Assembly: GCF_003003035.1 (NCBI RefSeq)
Contig: NZ_PVTS01000001.1
Coordinates: 186,001-250,000, forward strand
Length of the DNA stretch: 64,000 nt
From: Marinilabilia salmonicolor
GTDB taxonomy: Bacteria; Bacteroidota; Bacteroidia; Bacteroidales; Marinilabiliaceae
Direction: 5' to 3'
Of the stretch, positions 35,533 to 43,572 are shown piece by piece. Position 1 is the first letter of the stretch; every line of letters starts with the position of its first letter. A model generated the notes under the pieces. It was not told where the DNA came from, ran no database searches, and saw only the letters and a program-made list of their open reading frames with translations. The translations under genes and the position numbers were made by a program.

Positions 35533-36953
35533 AATTCTGCAGCCATTTCGATGGCCTTCTTCAAAGCCCCCAGCTTATTATTTACTTCCTGAAGCTCCTT
35601 TTCTTCAACAGATTCGGAGACTACTCCCGCTCCTGCCTGATAAAAGAGAGTGTTGTCTTTGCTTAGGAATGACCGTATCATAATGGCTTGATTAAATGAG
35701 CCATCAAGGCCCAGTTTTCCGATGCAACCGCCATAATATCCCCGATTGTGAGGCTCATATTTGTCAATCAGTTGCATGGCTTTGTATTTAGGTGCTCCGG
35801 ATAAGGTACCGGCCGGAAAGGTGTCAGCCATGACACGTGCCACGGCATTAGGGTCTCTTAATTTTCCGGTAACTTCAGATACCAGGTGGAGTACATGGCT
35901 GTAGTACTGAACTTCTTTGTATGTTTTTACTTTCACCTCGCGGCAATTACGGCCAAGGTCGTTGCGTGCCAGATCGACAAGCATTACGTGTTCGGCATTC
36001 TCTTTCGGATCCTGGCTAAGCTCTTCGGCCAGTTTCATATCCTTCAGGTCGTCTCCGGTACGTCTGAATGTTCCGGCAATGGGATTGATCGTGGCAAGTC
36101 CTTTTTCTATAACCAGCTGGCTTTCCGGAGAAGACCCCATCAAACGGTAATTGCCATAATCGAAATAGAAAAGATAAGGCGAGGGGTTGATGTGGCGCAA
36201 TGCCCGGTAAACATTGAATTCATCGCCTTTGAAAGCTTGTGAGAACTGGCGCGACAGAACAATCTGAAAGACATCTCCCCGATAGCTGTGTTCTTTTCCT
36301 TTGGTTACCATCTCCATATATTGTTGCTCGTTCAGAGGTGACTGCTCATTTTCAATGGGGGTGAAATAAAAGGATGGCACCGAACGGTTTTTCAAAATCT
36401 CCAGGGTGTCATTTAAAGACGATTCCTGACCGGGAAGGAGATGTTCCACCAGGTAAAGCTGGTTGGTGAAATGATTAAAGGCAATCACCGATTGGTAGAG
36501 GTGATAGCGGATATCGGGAATGGAGTGGGGAGCATCCGTGTTAACATTGAGTGTGATGTCTTCAAAATAACGGATGGCATCATAGGAGGTATAGCCATAA
36601 AGACCGGAAGCGGGAACCGGGCACTCTTTTTGTTCCGTTTCCGGGATGTCAAAACTGTCGATAAATTCCTGCATTATCTGCGGTACAGATTTCTGGCCCG
36701 GTAACTTGATCTCCGATTTATTCCCGTCAGGAAAGCGGGTCTTTACGGTTTCTTTGTCCACGATAAAATCGGCGATGGGGTTGAAGCAGATGAAGGAGAG
36801 GGAATTGTTTCCGCTGTGATAGTCTGAACTTTCCAGCAGAATGGTGTTGGGGAACAGATCACGTAGTTTCAGGTAAATGCTTACCGGAGTTACTACATCG
36901 CCCACGTGGGCCGGAATACGACTGCATGAGAGGTTTAATTTTTGCTTTTTCAT
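35529..36953 (-). CDS. trpE: Anthranilate synthase component I
   Basis: 474 residues from the ATG at 36953; the frame is open farther up to 37226, but that stretch is the attenuator leader. LLESSD near the N-terminus is the tryptophan feedback-binding motif. The chorismate-binding domain shows FQIVLSRQF, DYGNYRLMGSSPE, NPIAGTFRRTGDD, MLVDLARNDLGR and PAGTLSGAPKYKAMQLI. First structural gene of trpEGDCFBA, preceded by a leader peptide and terminator. Its TAG stop falls in the end of a palindromic element. Confidence 0.97.
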   Translation of the reverse strand: MKKQKLNLSCSRIPAHVGDVVTPVSIYLKLRDLFPNTILLESSDYHSGNNSLSFICFNPIADFIVDKETVKTRFPDGNKSEIKLPGQKSVPQIMQEFIDSFDIPETEQKECPVPASGLYGYTSYDAIRYFEDITLNVNTDAPHSIPDIRYHLYQSVIAFNHFTNQLYLVEHLLPGQESSLNDTLEILKNRSVPSFYFTPIENEQSPLNEQQYMEMVTKGKEHSYRGDVFQIVLSRQFSQAFKGDEFNVYRALRHINPSPYLFYFDYGNYRLMGSSPESQLVIEKGLATINPIAGTFRRTGDDLKDMKLAEELSQDPKENAEHVMLVDLARNDLGRNCREVKVKTYKEVQYYSHVLHLVSEVTGKLRDPNAVARVMADTFPAGTLSGAPKYKAMQLIDKYEPHNRGYYGGCIGKLGLDGSFNQAIMIRSFLSKDNTLFYQAGAGVVSESVEEKELQEVNNKLGALKKAIEMAAEF

Positions 36954-36988
36954 AGGTATCGGTTGTTTTTCTGTTTTCAGTGTTGAGA

Positions 36989-37024
36989 TAAAAAAAAGGC
37001 TCACCGGGATTTCCGGTAAGCCTT
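36989..37024 (-). terminator. trp attenuator terminator
   Basis: On the minus strand AAGGCTTACCGG pairs with CCGGTGAGCCTT and is followed by eight T. It lies between the leader peptide stop (37070) and the trpE start (36953), as expected for an attenuator that stops transcription when charged Trp-tRNA is abundant. Confidence 0.9.
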
Positions 37025-37069
37025 TCTGTATTATGCTTTTGTTACAAATTTGAGCATGAAGACACCACC

Positions 37070-37132
37070 TTAATCCCTCTGAGGAAAAAAGAAATGACGC
37101 CACCACCAAATATTTGCAACTGAAATGTTCAT
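37070..37132 (-). CDS. trpL: trp leader peptide with WWW
   Basis: A 20-residue ORF, MNISVANIWWWRHFFFPQRD, lies upstream of trpE. It has three consecutive Trp codons (TGG TGG TGG, preceded by ATT) and, three codons later, three Phe codons. A predicted promoter lies 64 bases upstream and an intrinsic terminator 45 bases downstream. This is the layout of ribosome-mediated attenuation as in enterobacterial trp operons. The antiterminator pairing was not resolved by eye. The ORF is too short for routine annotation. Confidence 0.85.
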   Translation of the reverse strand: MNISVANIWWWRHFFFPQRD

Positions 37133-37195
37133 GTTTTTTGTTAATTGCGGGGTTAGACCCACTATTTATGATATTTGTTATGTTTTTAGACTTTG

Positions 37196-37227
37196 CAAGT
37201 TTAGGGAATGATTTTTTAAAATGCAAA
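37196..37227 (-). promoter_or_regulatory. Promoter of the trp operon
   Basis: On the minus strand TTTG (37224-37227) is followed after 20 bases by TAAACTTG (37196-37203), one mismatch from TAnnTTTG. Predicted start of transcription is about 37189, upstream of the leader peptide and just downstream of the oxyR stop. Confidence 0.6.
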
Positions 37228-37248
37228 ATTTTTATGAAAGTTTTTTAT

Positions 37249-38181
37249 TTATCTCCACTTTATCTTCTTTACACTCTTTGTTTTATTTATATTATCCGGG
37301 AGGTTGTCAAGCACGGCCGACTTTATCTGATCAATCAATAATTGCCGGGTAAAGCTTTGGTGTACCACAATGCTCACTTCTCTTACCGGCTCTGGTACAG
37401 TGAACCTCCTGACAAACGGGCGGTCCGTCATTGAATCAACCGATAATTCTGGTACCAGGGTATATCCGATTCCTTTGCGCACCATTGCTTTAAGGGCTTC
37501 TATGCTTCCGCTTTCGTAATAAAACCCAAAGGCATTGTTGGTCTGATTGGCTTTGCCGCAAATGTCAAGTGTTTGATTGCGGAAACAATGTCCTTCTGTT
37601 AGAACCAGTACCTTTGCCGGATCCAAAAGGTTGTCCTCGATGAATTCATTGTGCATATAAGGATGGTCATAGGGGGCATAAAACAGGAACGGCTCATAAA
37701 AGAGAGGTATTTCCCTGATTTGTCTTTCCTCTGTCGGGGTAACCATTAAGCCTATGTCTATGCGGTCGTTGTGCAGTGCTTTGAGCAGCTGCTCCGATTC
37801 CAGCTCTTCGATTCGCAGGTGCGTATTTGGATTCTCGCTGATGAACTGTGGCAGGAAACGGGGGATAAGGTATGGTGCCAGCGTGGGAATGATGCCGAGA
37901 CGGAATTCTCCTTCGATGCTTTTTTTTTCGTGACTGACATAATTGCGCAAATCTGAAATTTCCCGGAGGATCTGACGGGCCCGGATGATGATCTCTTCGC
38001 CTGCCGGAGTGGGTTCAATGGGTTTCCTGGACCGGTTAAATATTTGCACACCTATTTCATCTTCCATCTTGCGCACCTGCATGGTGAGCGTTGGTTGGGT
38101 GATGTGGCAGCTTTCGGCGGCATCGACAAAATGACGATGATCGTCAAGGGCCACAATATATTCCAGTTGTTGGATATTCAT
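37249..38181 (-). CDS. oxyR: Hydrogen peroxide-sensing LysR-type regulator OxyR
   Basis: 310 residues. The N-terminal winged helix (MNIQQLEYIVALDDHRHF) precedes the LysR effector domain, which carries the redox cysteines in TEGHCFRNQTLDIC. These fall at residues 199 and 208, the same numbers as in E. coli OxyR, so disulfide switching is predicted. It probably controls peroxide defence genes; two SOD genes occur elsewhere in the window, though superoxide dismutases are not necessarily targets. Single gene, read toward trp. Confidence 0.94.
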   Translation of the reverse strand: MNIQQLEYIVALDDHRHFVDAAESCHITQPTLTMQVRKMEDEIGVQIFNRSRKPIEPTPAGEEIIIRARQILREISDLRNYVSHEKKSIEGEFRLGIIPTLAPYLIPRFLPQFISENPNTHLRIEELESEQLLKALHNDRIDIGLMVTPTEERQIREIPLFYEPFLFYAPYDHPYMHNEFIEDNLLDPAKVLVLTEGHCFRNQTLDICGKANQTNNAFGFYYESGSIEALKAMVRKGIGYTLVPELSVDSMTDRPFVRRFTVPEPVREVSIVVHQSFTRQLLIDQIKSAVLDNLPDNINKTKSVKKIKWR

Positions 38182-38212
38182 ATTTTGCGTTTTTAAGAGG
38201 CAAAAGATATAA

Positions 38213-38247
38213 AAAAAACGGGAATCCTTTCCGGGATGCCCGTTTTG
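38213..38247 (-). terminator. Terminator of the grpE-dnaJ operon
   Basis: On the minus strand AAACGGGCATCC pairs with GGATTCCCGTTT (one mismatch), followed by a T-run. It lies 27 bases after the dnaJ stop and just upstream of oxyR. Confidence 0.88.
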
Positions 38248-38273
38248 TGGTATTTTATAGACAGTTTTAACAA

Positions 38274-39431
38274 TTAAAAGATGTCTTTCATTTTACTGAA
38301 AAAACCATTCTGCTCATTACCTGCTTTGGGCGTGAAAGAATCTGATTCTTTAAGTTTTTCCAATGTTTTCTTCTCCTCTTTGGATACATCCGAGGGAATC
38401 CACACATTGACACGCACCAGCAAATCACCGCGGTGATAACTGTTTACTTCGGGTAATCCTTTTCCCCGCAAACGAAGAATTTTTCCGGGTTGAGTGCCTG
38501 GTTCAATTTTAACTTTCACTTTACTCTCCACCGTTGGAATCTCGGCAGGGGTACCCAATATTGCATCAGGAACACTCAGTTGCAAATGATATATCAGGTC
38601 ACTGCCATCTCGAATCAACTCCGGATGTTTCTCTTCCTGAATAAGTACCAATAAATCTCCGTTGATTCCTCCCCGTCGGGCAGCATTTCCCTTTCCGGAA
38701 ACAGAGAGCTGCATGCCTTCTTCCACTCCTGCGGGTATGTTGATGCTCACCACCTCTTCTGTTCTCAATACGCCATCGCCGTTACAATGTGCACATTTTT
38801 TGGTAATGGTTTTGCCTTCTCCGTTACAGGTGGGACAGGCAGAGCGTGTTTGCATCTGTCCGAGTATGGTGTTGGCAACCCGGGTTACCTGTCCGGATCC
38901 TCCACAGGTGGAGCAGTTGCTGTATGCTGTTCCTCCGTCTGCTCCGGTGCCGTTACAGTGGTCGCAGGATACGTATTTCTTGACTTTGATTTTTTTCTCA
39001 ACACCGTTGGCAATCTCCTTCAGTGTCAATTTAACCTTCACCCGAAGGTTGGAGCCTTTGTTTACACGCTGTCCGCCACGTGAGGATCCGCCGAATCCGC
39101 CAAAACCACTGAATCCGCCAAAACCACCGCCGAAGATATCTCCAAAGTGTGAGAATATGTCGTCCATACTCATTCCGCCACCTCCGAAACCACCTCCGGA
39201 AGCACCGCCTACACCAGCGTGTCCAAATTGATCGTATCGTTGTCTTTTTTCTGCATTTCCAAGTACTTCGTAGGCTTCTGCCGCCTCCTTAAACTTATCT
39301 TCCGCCTCTTTGTCACCCGGATTTTTGTCGGGGTGAAATTTCAGCGCTTTCTTACGATAAGCCTTTTTTATCTCTTCAGCACTTGCACTTTTTGAAACCT
39401 CCAGTACTTCGTAATAGTCTCTTTTTGACAT
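38274..39431 (-). CDS. dnaJ: Chaperone protein DnaJ
   Basis: 385 residues, type I Hsp40. The J domain includes the HPD motif in [14 protein letters not shown], then comes a Gly/Phe-rich linker ([15 protein letters not shown]). Four zinc repeats follow: [24 protein letters not shown] and CAHCNGDG. The C-terminal peptide-binding domains and dimer tail complete it. It stimulates DnaK. It is co-transcribed after grpE with a 15-base gap; dnaK is elsewhere. Confidence 0.98.
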   Translation of the reverse strand: MSKRDYYEVLEVSKSASAEEIKKAYRKKALKFHPDKNPGDKEAEDKFKEAAEAYEVLGNAEKRQRYDQFGHAGVGGASGGGFGGGGMSMDDIFSHFGDIFGGGFGGFSGFGGFGGSSRGGQRVNKGSNLRVKVKLTLKEIANGVEKKIKVKKYVSCDHCNGTGADGGTAYSNCSTCGGSGQVTRVANTILGQMQTRSACPTCNGEGKTITKKCAHCNGDGVLRTEEVVSINIPAGVEEGMQLSVSGKGNAARRGGINGDLLVLIQEEKHPELIRDGSDLIYHLQLSVPDAILGTPAEIPTVESKVKVKIEPGTQPGKILRLRGKGLPEVNSYHRGDLLVRVNVWIPSDVSKEEKKTLEKLKESDSFTPKAGNEQNGFFSKMKDIF

Positions 39432-39446
39432 GATAATATTTTGGTT

Positions 39447-40067
39447 TTATTCTCCAACAACAACCTTTGGGTAACGAATTACTTTGTCGTTGAGTTTATA
39501 GCCTTTTTGAACACAGTCGATGATCTTTCCTTTCATATCTTCCGAAGGTGTCGGAATTTTAGTGATGGCCTCATGGACTTCACTGTCAAACTCCTCACTC
39601 TCGGTGGCAATCTCCACAACGCCTTGTTGTTTTAAGAATTCCTGAAATTTGTTGTATATCAGGTCTATGCCTTCTTTTACTGCATCGAGATCACTGGCTG
39701 TTCCCAGGTGTGCTCTGGCTCTGTCGAAATCATCAATAACAGGAAGGATGCCAGCAAGAATCCCTTCTCCTGCACTTTTGGACAGTTCCATCTTTTCCTT
39801 CAGCGTTCTTTTTCTGAAGTTATCGTATTCAGCAATGAGGCGGAGGTGTTTGTCATTCAAATCCTCAAGCTGCCTTTTTAGCAGAGTTTGCTCATCTTCG
39901 GCATCCTGCATTGCTTCTTCACACTTCCCTTCTGCTTTTATCTCTTCGGCTTCTTTTTCGTTGGCTTCAGTGGTTTCCTTTTCTTTTGTTTCTTCAGATT
40001 TGTTTTCTGAATTTTCCTGAGCCTCAGCCTGTTTTGTCTTTTCTTCAGTTGCTTTTTTTCTGCTCAT
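39447..40067 (-). CDS. grpE: Nucleotide exchange factor GrpE
   Basis: 206 residues. A long acidic, Glu/Lys-rich N-terminal extension (about 1-65) leads into the coiled coil LNDKHLRLIAEYDNFRKRT, followed by ILPVIDDFDRA and the C-terminal beta domain (VHEAITKIPTPSEDMKGKI, KGYKLNDKVIRYPKVVV). It releases ADP from DnaK. First gene of the grpE-dnaJ operon. Confidence 0.97.
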   Translation of the reverse strand: MSRKKATEEKTKQAEAQENSENKSEETKEKETTEANEKEAEEIKAEGKCEEAMQDAEDEQTLLKRQLEDLNDKHLRLIAEYDNFRKRTLKEKMELSKSAGEGILAGILPVIDDFDRARAHLGTASDLDAVKEGIDLIYNKFQEFLKQQGVVEIATESEEFDSEVHEAITKIPTPSEDMKGKIIDCVQKGYKLNDKVIRYPKVVVGE

Positions 40068-40099
40068 ATCTTGTTCTCTTTATTTTAATATTTGGCGCA

Positions 40100-40107
40100 C
40101 AAAGGTA
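40100..40107 (-). promoter_or_regulatory. -7 element of the grpE-dnaJ promoter
   Basis: Perfect TACCTTTG on the minus strand, 33 bases upstream of the grpE ATG, predicting a leader of about 26 bases. The -33 element is not clear. Confidence 0.5.
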
Positions 40108-40237
40108 TGCAATTTCTTTGCCATATCGAAAAGAGGGACATTTTGGCATAAAGGGAACCGTAAAAATGACAAAGACAGCAAAAAGCCGATGCCTTTTACT
40201 GTCCTTGAATCCCTGTAAATAATAAATGCGAAATAAG

Positions 40238-40765
40238 CTATTTGCTGAGTCGTGCCAATGTCTGGTCGATTTTTTGGATATTGTTGGTTACTGCCACAAT
40301 ACGTCCATCTCCGTCAACCAGATAGTTTTTCATTTGCTCTGCCACCTTAAAGTTTTTTGCCAGTTCTGATTCACGCCCCCGGAAATTACATATGTGATGC
40401 AATGCTTTCAGGTTGTCCTGAAGAATAACCTGATTCAGAGGTGTTTCAAATCTGTCCAGCGAAATACTCACAATAACAAGGTCTTTTCCATTAAGGAATT
40501 CCTGATTATTGTAGGTTTCAAGCATTTTTGTTTTCAATGGGTTTTCTACCCTTGATTGAGCATCATATGATGCCCAGAAGTCAATCAGAACCATTTTCCC
40601 CTTTAGGTCCTCGCTGTTGAATGGAGTCCCGTCAAGAAGTGGATGACTGATTTCGGGAACTTTATTTCCAATGTCAAGCCCAACGCGTGGTTCCGGGGAA
40701 CCATTGATGAACGACAGAAATACGATTCCCGTAAGGGTGATGATTAATAGTAACTTGTTCTTCAT
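40238..40765 (-). CDS. Thioredoxin-fold exported protein lacking the CxxC motif
   Basis: About 175 residues. A TlpA/ResA-like fold is suggested by GLDIGNKVPEISHPLLDG, LKGKMVLIDFWASYDAQSR and the later VDGDGRIVAVTN. The position of the redox motif reads SYDA in place of CxxC, so the protein cannot do normal disulfide exchange. A signal peptide (MKNKLLLIITLTGIVFLSFI) follows the ATG at 40765, which has AAGGA eight bases before it; the ATG at 40771 is too close to that site. The role is unknown, perhaps binding or structural in the envelope. Confidence 0.8.
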   Translation of the reverse strand: MKNKLLLIITLTGIVFLSFINGSPEPRVGLDIGNKVPEISHPLLDGTPFNSEDLKGKMVLIDFWASYDAQSRVENPLKTKMLETYNNQEFLNGKDLVIVSISLDRFETPLNQVILQDNLKALHHICNFRGRESELAKNFKVAEQMKNYLVDGDGRIVAVTNNIQKIDQTLARLSK

Positions 40766-41052
40766 AAGCATAGTCCTTTCCCGAATTGTTACTGCACAAA
40801 GTTTCAATAAATTATTCGGACTGGTCAAAGTTTTTAGATGAATACCATTAAAAGAGTGACCAGTGGTTTTATTTGCGCAACAAAACTATGCTGTAAAACA
40901 TGAAAAATAGCAGGTTGTTTGTTTGGATTATTGGAGATAAATTATATCTTTAATGCGACAAGCAGCCAATATGTTGGTTATCAGTTTTTTATATTTGAGT
41001 TAAAAAGGTGTAAAAAAGACAAAATATAGGATCCTATTAAAGAAAAGTATCT

Positions 41053-42357
41053 TTAAATGCGTTTGATTTTTGCCCCCAGTTGGTTTAATCGCTGGTCTAT
41101 TTGCTCATATCCGCGGTCTATTTGCTCAATGTTGTGAATGATACTTTTCCCTTTTGCTGACAAGGCAGCAATGAGAAGAGCCACTCCCGCGCGTATGTCT
41201 GGTGAGGTCATAACACTTGCCCGCAGCGGTGTTTCATGGTTCAGACCTATCACTGTTGCCCGGTGAGGATCACATAAAATAATCCGGGCCCCCATGTCGA
41301 TAAGCTTATCTACAAAGAACAAACGGCTTTCAAACATTTTCTGGTGAATGAGAACGCTTCCGTTGGCCTGGGTGGCCACCACCAGGAAAACACTTAGGAG
41401 ATCGGGTGTTAATCCCGGCCAGGGAGCATCTGAAATGGTCATTATAGAGCCATCGATGAAGGTTTCGATGGTGTATTTTTGTTTTGGAGGAATATAAATT
41501 TCATTTTTACTGATGTGCATGTTGATTCCCATGCGTCGGAATGCAAGGGGGATAATTCCCAGATGATCTGTGGCTGCATCCTTGATGGTTATTTCGCTTC
41601 CGGTCATCGCAGCAAGTCCGATAAAACTGCCAATTTCAATCATGTCCGGAAGAATGCGGTGCTTACATCCTTTAAGTGCTTTCACACCTTCAATGGTCAA
41701 CAGGTTGGAGCCTACCCCGTTGATTTTAGCGCCCATAGAATTGAGCATTCGGCAAAGTTGCTGAATGTATGGTTCGCAGGCGGCATTGTAAATGACGGTT
41801 TTTCCCGGAGTTAAAACAGCTGCCATTATAATGTTGGCAGTACCGGTAACAGAGGCTTCGTCCAGGAGCATATATGATCCCTCCAGCTTTTCCGCATGGA
41901 CGGTATAAAAGATGTCGTCGGAGTCGAAATTGAAAGTAGCTCCCAGTTTCTCAAAACCAAAAAAGTGGGTGTCCATACGGCGTCGCCCAATCTTATCACC
42001 TCCTGGTTTCGGGAAATAGGCTTTTCCAAAACGTGCCAGCAAGGGGCCCATTATCATAATGGATCCTCTCAGTGAAGCGGCTCTTTTTCTGAACTCTTTG
42101 GTCTTGAGATAGTCAAGTTTGATGTTCTCAGCTTTGAAACTGCATTTTTTGGCAGACAGACGATTTACTGTTACGCCTAAATCCTGCAGGAGGTCAATCA
42201 GGTTATTGACATCCAATATGTCCGGAAGATTGTCGATGATAACCTCATCTGGTGAAAGTAAAACGGCACAAATAACCTGAAGGGCTTCATTCTTTGCCCC
42301 CTGGGGGGTAATGTCGCCTTTTAATTGCAGTCCTCCCTGCACTTCGAAGCTGTTCAT
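41053..42357 (-). CDS. murA: UDP-N-acetylglucosamine 1-carboxyvinyltransferase, Asp-type
   Basis: First committed enzyme of peptidoglycan synthesis, 434 residues from the ATG at 42357 (MNSFEVQGGLQLKGDI). A longer frame starts at a TTG in the neighbouring repeat and is unlikely. Motifs include PQGAKNEALQVI, RAASLRGSIMIMGPLLARFG and RAGVALLIAALSAKG. The loop that carries the fosfomycin-target Cys in E. coli reads KPGGDKIGRRR, with Asp121 in that place. Asp variants are active and fosfomycin-insensitive in other bacteria. The gene is preceded by palindromic element B2. Confidence 0.95.
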   Translation of the reverse strand: MNSFEVQGGLQLKGDITPQGAKNEALQVICAVLLSPDEVIIDNLPDILDVNNLIDLLQDLGVTVNRLSAKKCSFKAENIKLDYLKTKEFRKRAASLRGSIMIMGPLLARFGKAYFPKPGGDKIGRRRMDTHFFGFEKLGATFNFDSDDIFYTVHAEKLEGSYMLLDEASVTGTANIIMAAVLTPGKTVIYNAACEPYIQQLCRMLNSMGAKINGVGSNLLTIEGVKALKGCKHRILPDMIEIGSFIGLAAMTGSEITIKDAATDHLGIIPLAFRRMGINMHISKNEIYIPPKQKYTIETFIDGSIMTISDAPWPGLTPDLLSVFLVVATQANGSVLIHQKMFESRLFFVDKLIDMGARIILCDPHRATVIGLNHETPLRASVMTSPDIRAGVALLIAALSAKGKSIIHNIEQIDRGYEQIDQRLNQLGAKIKRI

Positions 42358-42398
42358 TGTTCTGGGTGATTTTAGGAAATGCTTTCCGGTAAGTAGTT

Positions 42399-42599
42399 CG
42401 TGTTTGTCTATAAAGTCCAACTTCTGCGTTGTTGCTCAAAATCTAAATCCTCATCCCGATTGTGCTTTTTGTTGGTTTTTTGTTCAAAAAACTTTACAAA
42501 AGCTACTTCGGGACTGCGGTTTATATTTTTCACACGCCTTGAATTTGAACTTTCTGGTTCAAACACGTGAAAAACGCTTAGCTTATGGACAGAGACTAG
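42399..42599 (-). repeat. Palindromic element family B, complete, reverse orientation (copy B2)
   Basis: Read on the minus strand it starts CTAGTCTCTGTCCATAAGCT and ends TTTATAGACAAACACG. It corresponds base for base with B1 (21979-22179), differing at about a dozen positions by eye and with no internal indel. It separates the DUF4290 gene (whose TAA stop begins at the next base) from murA, and may carry or interrupt the murA promoter. Confidence 0.8.
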
Positions 42600-43214
42600 T
42601 TAATTGTTATTCTTTCGAATAAATTTTTTCCGTTGACGGTTGTGGTTGTTATTGTTGTTTGTGTCTTTGAATTCACGGAAATCATTGATTCTTGCTTCTC
42701 CTTCAATCTTGATTTTGCCATTGGAAAGGCGTTGGATATCGTTGAGAATCCGATCATCGGTGGCATTGTCTTTATTCCAGTTGGAAAGAGATTTTTTCAT
42801 GTGATTGCCGATGAGCATGATGAGGTGTCTTTTCAGTGGGCCTTCTTCCATTTCAGAGGCTTCCTGTATCATTTCCTCAACGATGGTGCCGTAATGTTTG
42901 AAGGTCATTTTACCCTGATTGTAGGCTACAGGATCGGGTTTTGCCTGGAAGTTTTCCGGTGCAGGGAGGTCGTACGGATAATCAATGTCCAGTTTGAAGT
43001 CGGCCATGATGGCCAGGTGATCCCATAATTTATGCTTGAAATCACTGACATCACGCAGATGTGGAAATAAATTTCCCATCACAGCAATTATGGCTTTCGA
43101 AAATCGGGTTCTTTCTTCACGGTCCTCAATGGTAAGTGCATGATCTACCATTTTCTGAATATGACGTCCATATTCAGGCAAGACCAGTTTCTTTCGGCTT
43201 GAATTATAATCCAT
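42600..43214 (-). CDS. DUF4290 family protein
   Basis: 204 residues, helical and cytoplasmic. It shows the family's opening LVLPEYGRHIQKMVDHALTI and central VMGNLFPHLRDV, KLWDHLAIMADFKLDIDYPY and LIGNHMKKSLSNWNKD. DUF4290 occurs widely in Bacteroidota and has no assigned function. The C-terminal tail is Asn-rich and strongly basic (RQRKKFIRKNNN), consistent with nucleic-acid contact (inference). Its place before murA is common in this phylum. Confidence 0.85.
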   Translation of the reverse strand: MDYNSSRKKLVLPEYGRHIQKMVDHALTIEDREERTRFSKAIIAVMGNLFPHLRDVSDFKHKLWDHLAIMADFKLDIDYPYDLPAPENFQAKPDPVAYNQGKMTFKHYGTIVEEMIQEASEMEEGPLKRHLIMLIGNHMKKSLSNWNKDNATDDRILNDIQRLSNGKIKIEGEARINDFREFKDTNNNNNHNRQRKKFIRKNNN

Positions 43215-43572
43215 TAGTTGTTTAAAAAAATTATTTTTTGCTGAATAACGTAGCGTTTTTTATGCTTCAGCATGCTTGTTTTGAATAAGGTAAGATGTCC
43301 GTAGTAGTGTGTAAATGCACCCGGACACCGGGTTCACAAGAGGGTTGTTATTGATGCTAACTTTGTGAAAGCCGGATCTCCGACCATAAATTTTGAATAT
43401 AAAATTGTTTGTTATAACGATAACTTCTCAAGTAAGTTTCAGGGTTTGCAAATATCGTATTTCATTGTTAAAAAAAACGAACTTGCAGGGAAAAATCTTC
43501 AAAAAATGATTGTCTGGTTTGAGATACGATCTTTTCAGTCGTAATCCTTTGAAGCTTAAATGTATTGCAAAT
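43215..43572. other. Intergenic region between DUF4290 and the UvrD-type helicase
   Basis: About 360 bases without a credible ORF. A short perfect hairpin ACCCGG-ACA-CCGGGT lies at 43319-43333. It should hold the promoter of the DUF4290 gene, but no convincing TAnnTTTG/TTTG pair was found. No copy of the palindromic elements was seen. Confidence 0.5.

Noticed and set aside
36954-37226. N-terminal extension of trpE to 37226
   Set aside because: This stretch covers the leader peptide and attenuator hairpin in another frame, and the extra 91 residues match no TrpE domain. The ATG at 36953 begins the normal protein.
42358-42420. N-terminal extension of murA to 42420
   Set aside because: Starts with TTG inside the end of element B2; the extra residues have no counterpart in MurA, whose normal start is the ATG at 42357.
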